Below, in pieces: positions 59,672-64,000 of a stretch of DNA of 64,000 nt. The stretch is from positions 29,564-93,563 of the forward strand of contig JAUVXW010000011.1 in assembly GCA_030603385.1 (NCBI GenBank). Direction: 5' to 3'. Made by a program: the position numbers and the translations under genes. The stretch's first letter is position 1, and each line of letters begins with the position of its first letter. The stretch comes from Promethearchaeota archaeon. Lineage in GTDB: Archaea; Asgardarchaeota; Lokiarchaeia; Sigyniarchaeales; SOKP01. The notes under the pieces are model-generated. The model made no database searches and was not told the origin of the DNA. It saw only the letters and a program-made list of their open reading frames with translations.

Positions 59672-59791
59672 AAAGTATTGCCATTTAGTAAAGAAGAAGA
59701 ACTAGAATATGAACTATATTGTAAGCATTGTGGCAGTATTCTTTCAGAGGGACAGACAATATGTCATGTCTGTGGAAATAGAGTAATATAG
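59642..59791 (+). pseudogene. C-terminal zinc-ribbon fragment
   Basis: The plus frame reads AEQKVLPFSKEEELEYELYC, then KHCGSILSEGQTICHVCGN and RVI-stop. A double-CxxC ribbon preceded by a glutamate-rich linker is typical for the end of a longer archaeal protein. There is no start codon, and the upstream part is antisense to the TFB-like remnant, so the rest has been lost by rearrangement near 59640-59670. Confidence 0.5.
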
Positions 59792-59870
59792 ATAATATCT
59801 TTTAGAATTTTTTTAAACTAATTCAGAAAAATTATTCACATTTTTTAATTGTGGTTAATTGAAGATATTT

Positions 59871-59936
59871 ATGTCTAAGGGTAAGATCCGACAAATTCTT
59901 CAAGAAATATCTGAAGAAATATATAAAAAAAAGTAA
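59871..59936 (+). CDS. Possible micro-protein (21 aa)
   Basis: MSKGKIRQILQEISEEIYKK ends K-stop. It has the look of a single amphipathic helix. There is no good SD, so support is weak. Confidence 0.2.
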   Translation: MSKGKIRQILQEISEEIYKKK

Positions 59937-59942
59937 AAAATT

Positions 59943-62426
59943 CTATTTAAAAAATTTCTTTTTTAATAAAATCCCAGATACAATGCTAATAACACCCAAT
60001 ATGAAGATTATATTGTAACTCGAGATCACTGGATCACCTTCTCTTTTTGTCTCAGTTGAAATCCAAGAATTTTCTCCAGCACTCCAAGTTTTCAGTCCAA
60101 TTGTTCCTTCAATTGGTGTTAAACCAAAACTTAAATTAGGCCAATTAGTTAATCTGTATTCATCTCCTTCACCAAAAAGCCAAGAAATACCCTCCCCTGT
60201 CTCATAGCCAATTATCCAATCAACTTGAAAATTAATGCCATATTGAAAATTAGTTAGATCTAATGAGAGAGTATTGCCATAACTTAATTCAGGTATATCT
60301 AGATTGAGGTTAAAACTCTTAGCTGTGGAATCCCAGTTCAAGGAATTGATTGAATTTCCTAATATTATATCTCCTGCTAAATACCCACTAATTATAGGAT
60401 TTATTTTTAGATATATATCCTCAAAGAATAAGTCAATTAACCAACTAAAAGAAGGGAAATACCATTTCAAAATTTCATCGATATGGAGTGTTATATTACA
60501 ATTTAAAATTTGTCCAAGTAGCTGTGGAGTAAAAACTGTATCAATAGTTAACATTCCACCTAGAATATCCACTGAGAATTCATAAGATTCTCCTAATATT
60601 AATTCCTCACATATGAATTGGATAATTGGGTTTGAAAAATCAACTAAGATCTGATTTTCAAAAATTACCTCGAGATGATAATCAGAAAAGAATACATTCA
60701 TATCAGCTGAAATATTGAAATAATAATCAATTGTAAGATTTGCTTTTGAGGAATCCAGAATAGTATCTAATATTGAATCTAAACTTTCACCAGGAATTAA
60801 TGTATCTGGTAGATCAATATTTGTATTTAGAGGAATTTCTATTTTAATTTCTACATTTCTTTCTATTTTTATAATTCCACCTTCAGCTTCAATGCTTCCA
60901 TGAAATAAAGCAGCCCTTTGCATAAGCATATCATAATTCGAATGGATGTAAGGGATTTCAAACACTCTTAAAATGTCATAGGCAAAAGGAGCATAATTTG
61001 GTACGATAAATCCTTCAACATCATGAACTCCTTGGGTAAAAGATCGATTTAATAACGCATAACAGGTATATATAATTGTGTCGTTAAAGGGATTAATATA
61101 ATATTGTCCAAGAATATCACCTCCAGTTTTACCAATAGCAAATTGATGATTATAAGTTTCAATTGTTAGTAAGAGAGATGCTACACCGCCATAGCAACTA
61201 GAAAAGTGATTGGTATAAGAGGTTAGATTTTTATATTCATAATGAGCTTCATACTGCTGTCCTAAGAGAGGTTGGAGCTCAGGAGAGTTATTAACTATTT
61301 TATTAATTATCCCTGTTTCTGCCGTATCCCATTCATATATTGCATATTCCATCGAATCTCTCCATTCTGTTGATGAATTTGTATATTCGTCATGATTATC
61401 AAATACGAAACGGTACGCAACTGGACCTCCAGTATAACTAAAGTTAAGATAAATTTGTATTAATTCATAATCATAATAATGAATTAATTGATCACTCCAA
61501 AATCCATCAAGCCAGACTTCATTCCAAAAATATAAGTATTGGATACAAATAGAGTTCCTTCCTATTGCTGGGTCATAACCATGAATGATCCGAGCAAATA
61601 AGCCATTTGGATCTGCCGTGTGATCTGTATCATCATTATCAAACAAGAATGGTTGAAAAAGTTCAGTTAAGTTTTTAGCTGTAAAAGCAGACTTCGTATC
61701 TAAAATTGAAACTTTAAAAGCAGCGTCAACATCTGTCATAGGGATTTCCATGTATCCTTCTAAATTGTCTGGGTCTTGAAAATTCCAATAAAAACCACCG
61801 AGAGAATCATCTGCAGAGGACATATCATATTCAAATACTTCTAAAAGCAAGCTGCTTAAAACTGTCCAACCTTCAAATAATGTAATCGGAGTTGAAAAAT
61901 TGTACCAATCATTAATACTATCATCAATTGAGTATTTAGGCGTCTCAAAGTAAAGATCATGATCTATAGTCAGATCGTCAACCCATTGATAATTTTGCCA
62001 ATTATTATTCAAATCATATTCAGGAAGTCCAATCCAATAATTTGGTACCCATCGAATATAAATATCACCCGGCCCAAGAGAATTATGATCATCCCATACA
62101 TAAAGAGCTGTTAAATTTATTTGAATTTTAGTCCAATGAATACCTTCCATAAGGGTTTGAGGAATTATATCATCGCCCAAATAAACTGTATGATTAATTT
62201 CAGCGAAGTGAGTAACATTGTCTAAAACATTCCATACATTTGGAGGTTTTGGTTTATCTACTTCAGCTTCTTGATTGCTCCACGTGTAACGAAATGTTAA
62301 ATTATTTGTATCGTCATATTGTCTTGATAATTTTAGATTATTAGCTAAACTAACCTCCGCTATGCCAATTATAGCGTACACAATTAAGAAACTAATAATT
62401 ATTTTAGCCTTACATTTTTGTCTCAT
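59943..62426 (-). CDS. Secreted, C-terminally anchored surface protein (827 aa)
   Basis: ATG 62426 gives MRQKCKAKIIISFLIVYAII followed by GIAEVSLANNLKLSRQ, a clear signal peptide. An ATG seven codons upstream adds hydrophobic residues ahead of the basic part and is less likely. The body is Tyr/Trp/Asp-rich beta sequence with many NxS/T sites. The C-terminal third (LNIDLPDTLIPGESLDSILD, ISGYLAGDIILGNSINSLNW) looks like repeated sandwich strands. It ends SYNIIFILGVISIVSGILLK and KKFFK, an anchor helix plus basic tail like the 586-aa protein. No enzyme motif seen. Probably part of the cell envelope. Confidence 0.8.
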   Translation of the reverse strand: MRQKCKAKIIISFLIVYAIIGIAEVSLANNLKLSRQYDDTNNLTFRYTWSNQEAEVDKPKPPNVWNVLDNVTHFAEINHTVYLGDDIIPQTLMEGIHWTKIQINLTALYVWDDHNSLGPGDIYIRWVPNYWIGLPEYDLNNNWQNYQWVDDLTIDHDLYFETPKYSIDDSINDWYNFSTPITLFEGWTVLSSLLLEVFEYDMSSADDSLGGFYWNFQDPDNLEGYMEIPMTDVDAAFKVSILDTKSAFTAKNLTELFQPFLFDNDDTDHTADPNGLFARIIHGYDPAIGRNSICIQYLYFWNEVWLDGFWSDQLIHYYDYELIQIYLNFSYTGGPVAYRFVFDNHDEYTNSSTEWRDSMEYAIYEWDTAETGIINKIVNNSPELQPLLGQQYEAHYEYKNLTSYTNHFSSCYGGVASLLLTIETYNHQFAIGKTGGDILGQYYINPFNDTIIYTCYALLNRSFTQGVHDVEGFIVPNYAPFAYDILRVFEIPYIHSNYDMLMQRAALFHGSIEAEGGIIKIERNVEIKIEIPLNTNIDLPDTLIPGESLDSILDTILDSSKANLTIDYYFNISADMNVFFSDYHLEVIFENQILVDFSNPIIQFICEELILGESYEFSVDILGGMLTIDTVFTPQLLGQILNCNITLHIDEILKWYFPSFSWLIDLFFEDIYLKINPIISGYLAGDIILGNSINSLNWDSTAKSFNLNLDIPELSYGNTLSLDLTNFQYGINFQVDWIIGYETGEGISWLFGEGDEYRLTNWPNLSFGLTPIEGTIGLKTWSAGENSWISTETKREGDPVISSYNIIFILGVISIVSGILLKKKFFK

Positions 62427-62498
62427 AATATAAAAAAAATATGACAATCTGATTATTTAATATTTTGTATTTAACGATAAAGCAGAATCTTCAATCTT

Positions 62499-62510
62499 AT
62501 ATTTAAATAT
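62499..62510 (-). promoter_or_regulatory. Probable TATA box of the 827-aa surface protein gene
   Basis: The minus strand reads TATTTAAATATA about 75 bases before ATG 62426, leaving a leader of about 50 bases. A second T/A-rich run directly before the start codon is too close to serve. Confidence 0.4.
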
Positions 62511-62587
62511 CACAAAGCCCTGCTTAAACCCTACCTAAAAATAGTTAAACTTCTTCCTAAAAATTTTTCAATTAGAATCATTTTTTT

Positions 62588-63290
62588 TTATATATATTTT
62601 TCTGGATAGAGAACAGTCTTAATCTCATATAAAGTAGAATCTATTACTAAATCAGCATCGGCTTTCACAGTTTTTTTATGACCTAATGTTGGATTGAGAT
62701 AGAAAGATTTTGCTATCTGAAACTTATATTCTAACCATCTTTCAACATGTTCAAAAAATGTACTACATTTTAAGATCTGTTCTTTAGTTAATTTTGGCAT
62801 TTCAAATTTTTTTTCTCTATATAGCTTGTCTAAATAAGAAAGCCTAAAAATATCATACAAAGAGTCTTTCCAATAAATCCTTTCATTTTTAAAATTCTTT
62901 ATAGAGTTTTCGGTTTTTTCAAAAAAATCAGGATATATCTTTAGTATCATTATTCTGTAAGGTTTGCATTGTTAGGGGTGTTAGAATAAAACTATTAATA
63001 TTTCTAATTATTTTATCTAACATTGAATGCGCAATTTCCGCAACCATATGTTTCGTTATTACTTTTTCAGGAAATAAATTTAAGATTATTTTCCTAATGA
63101 TGTAATCCGAAAAAGTTCCAAAAATCCCCCACGCCTTAGACTCTTTAATCTATTCAGGATAAGGGTTTACTAAAGGATGACTTAAGGGAGTAAAATTTGG
63201 ATTCGGACTATTCTCTAGAAGTATCGTCTTATCCTGAATTTTTTTTAATAGTTTAGTTAAAGACGTTCTAGACGAGGACATTTCTCCCAT
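62588..63290 (-). pseudogene. PD-(D/E)XK nuclease-like gene with in-frame UAG and frameshift
   Basis: ATG 63290 reads MGEMSSSRTSLTKLLKKIQD and PNFTPLSHPLVNPYPE, hits TAG at 63150-63152, then continues in frame as IKESKAWGIFGTFSDYIIRK and VITKHMVAEIAHSMLDKIIR to a stop near 62936. One frame over, from ATG 62950, the protein resumes: ILKIYPDFFEKTENSIKNFK through VERWLEYKFQIAKSFYLNPT and ADADLVIDSTLYEIKTVLYP. The last string has the D..(E)xK order of a PD-(D/E)XK active site. The gene also seems short after this motif. It is a decayed DNA-nuclease-like gene of roughly 230 codons. Confidence 0.55.
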
Positions 63291-63425
63291 TTCTTTCTCT
63301 ATTTCAATTATGATCTTTATTAAATATTAATTATCCTATAATTCCTTTTTACCAATATAAATTAGTCGGCATCAACACGACTGTAAATAGATAAAAACAT
63401 TTATGTAGAGAGTTTAGACAATGAG

Positions 63426-63599
63426 TTACAAAATAGTAAAAATTTTTAAATTGTAGACGAATAATATTGAATATTTAAATAAATTGATAAAATCTTCAAC
63501 TTTTTCTTTTAATTCTTGTGGTGCGGGTTTCGGCTTTGGTTTTGGTTTCTTTATTTTGGATCTTCCCTTTATATTGAATATAAATATCAGTATTATCAT
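63426..63599 (-). CDS. Possible small membrane protein with KP-rich region (57 aa)
   Basis: ATG 63599 gives MIILIFIFNIKGRSKIKKPK followed by PKPKPAPQELKEKVEDFINL. The open frame extends upstream without an ATG through ALLLLIYSFIMII, which would form a full membrane helix. It may therefore be the C-terminal end of a longer anchored protein whose front part is gone. The KP repeats after the helix suggest a cytosolic tail. Confidence 0.35.
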   Translation of the reverse strand: MIILIFIFNIKGRSKIKKPKPKPKPAPQELKEKVEDFINLFKYSILFVYNLKIFTIL

Positions 63600-63655
63600 T
63601 ATAAAAGAATAAATAAGAAGTAATAAAGCATTAGTAATCCAAGACAGAGAGAAAA

Positions 63656-64000
63656 ATGTTCAAACGAAATAAACCCAGATGTTATTATTGCAGTAATAGA
63701 GTGGGTCTCTTTGCGTCTAATGCTATTGAGGATGAAATGGGAAAAAATAAAGACGACTCAACGTATCGTAAAATATACAATGAAAGTAGTGGGGATTATT
63801 ATTGTTTCCAAATCTCAAAATCCAAGTTAACACGGAAGGTCGCTATCTCTAAATTCGAATATTCTAGTATTGAAGAGAAAGTAAAGGGATTTGCTCCTTA
63901 TTTTGAGGTACGGCACGATCATTCACGAGGCACTTTGATAAAACTTCTTTTTCTTACAATTTGTGGCATAGATTGTTATTGCAGGCTTTTTCTGGAAATT
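63656..64000 (+). CDS. CxxC protein, partial at right edge (>=115 aa)
   Basis: ATG 63656 reads MFKRNKPRCYYCSNRVGLFA, then STYRKIYNESSGDYYCFQIS and SSIEEKVKGFAPYFEVRHDH, still open at the window end. One CxxC near the N-terminus plus later cysteines (YYC, TICGIDCYC) suggest a zinc site. No family recognised. The start is preceded by a purine-rich AGAGAGAAAA, a weak ribosome site. Confidence 0.5.
   Translation, partial: MFKRNKPRCYYCSNRVGLFASNAIEDEMGKNKDDSTYRKIYNESSGDYYCFQISKSKLTRKVAISKFEYSSIEEKVKGFAPYFEVRHDHSRGTLIKLLFLTICGIDCYCRLFLEI

Overview
The window reads as one AT-rich archaeal contig, most likely from an Asgard archaeon of the Lokiarchaeia type. This is an inference. It rests on TATA-box promoters, Shine-Dalgarno sequences of the form AGGTGA, leaderless starts, leucine-rich-repeat proteins, an MCT-1/PUA-like fragment, and secreted proteins with a short C-terminal membrane anchor followed by lysines and arginines. 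No rRNA, tRNA or housekeeping marker is present to settle it.

Left half (1-34273, minus strand): a single reading frame stays open from an ATG at 34273 to beyond the left edge. It holds at least 11,424 codons (over 1.2 MDa). The N-terminal ~1,050 residues carry two blocks of membrane helices around a charged cytosolic region. The remaining >10,300 residues look extracellular: Ig-like/beta-sandwich sequence, LamG-type jelly rolls, a DUF2341 domain and at least two duplicated module types. A small basic protein (34266-34535) lies just upstream, overlaps it by 8 nt and shares one TATA promoter.

34.6-41.5 kb: a winged-helix regulator flanked by a repeated inverted-repeat motif, a secreted anchored protein and a small protein (both apparently starting at AUA), a decayed anchor remnant, a truncated ParB-like gene, and a 955-residue secreted protein with calcium-loop motifs cut off at its 3' end.

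41.5-59.9 kb: an accessory region full of broken genes. Intact-looking genes are a two-helix membrane protein with a conserved archaeal cytosolic module, a VOC/methylmalonyl-CoA-epimerase-like protein, a type I-like adenine methyltransferase fused to a nuclease-like N-terminus and a target-recognition domain, its ribbon-helix-helix neighbour (also apparently AUA-initiated), a gamma-glutamylcyclotransferase-like protein, a two-gene cassette (Cys-rich protein plus restriction-nuclease-like protein), a zinc-ribbon protein and a TPR protein. Broken genes include LRR, coiled-coil, HEPN-like, winged-helix, PUA, ParB and TFB/cyclin-like remnants. Two copies of a ~660-bp ParB-like segment (about 5% mismatches by eye) lie in direct orientation at 38.0 and 58.0 kb. 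One copy lacks the 5' end of the gene and the other lacks the 3' end, and each is fused to a truncated neighbour.

59.9-64 kb: a second large secreted anchored protein, a two-lesion nuclease-like pseudogene, a small membrane ORF and the start of a CxxC protein that runs off the right edge.

The strongest points are the giant surface protein, the recurrent AGGTG(A)-N6/7-AUA starts, and the complementary truncated ParB copies bracketing ~20 kb of accessory DNA.
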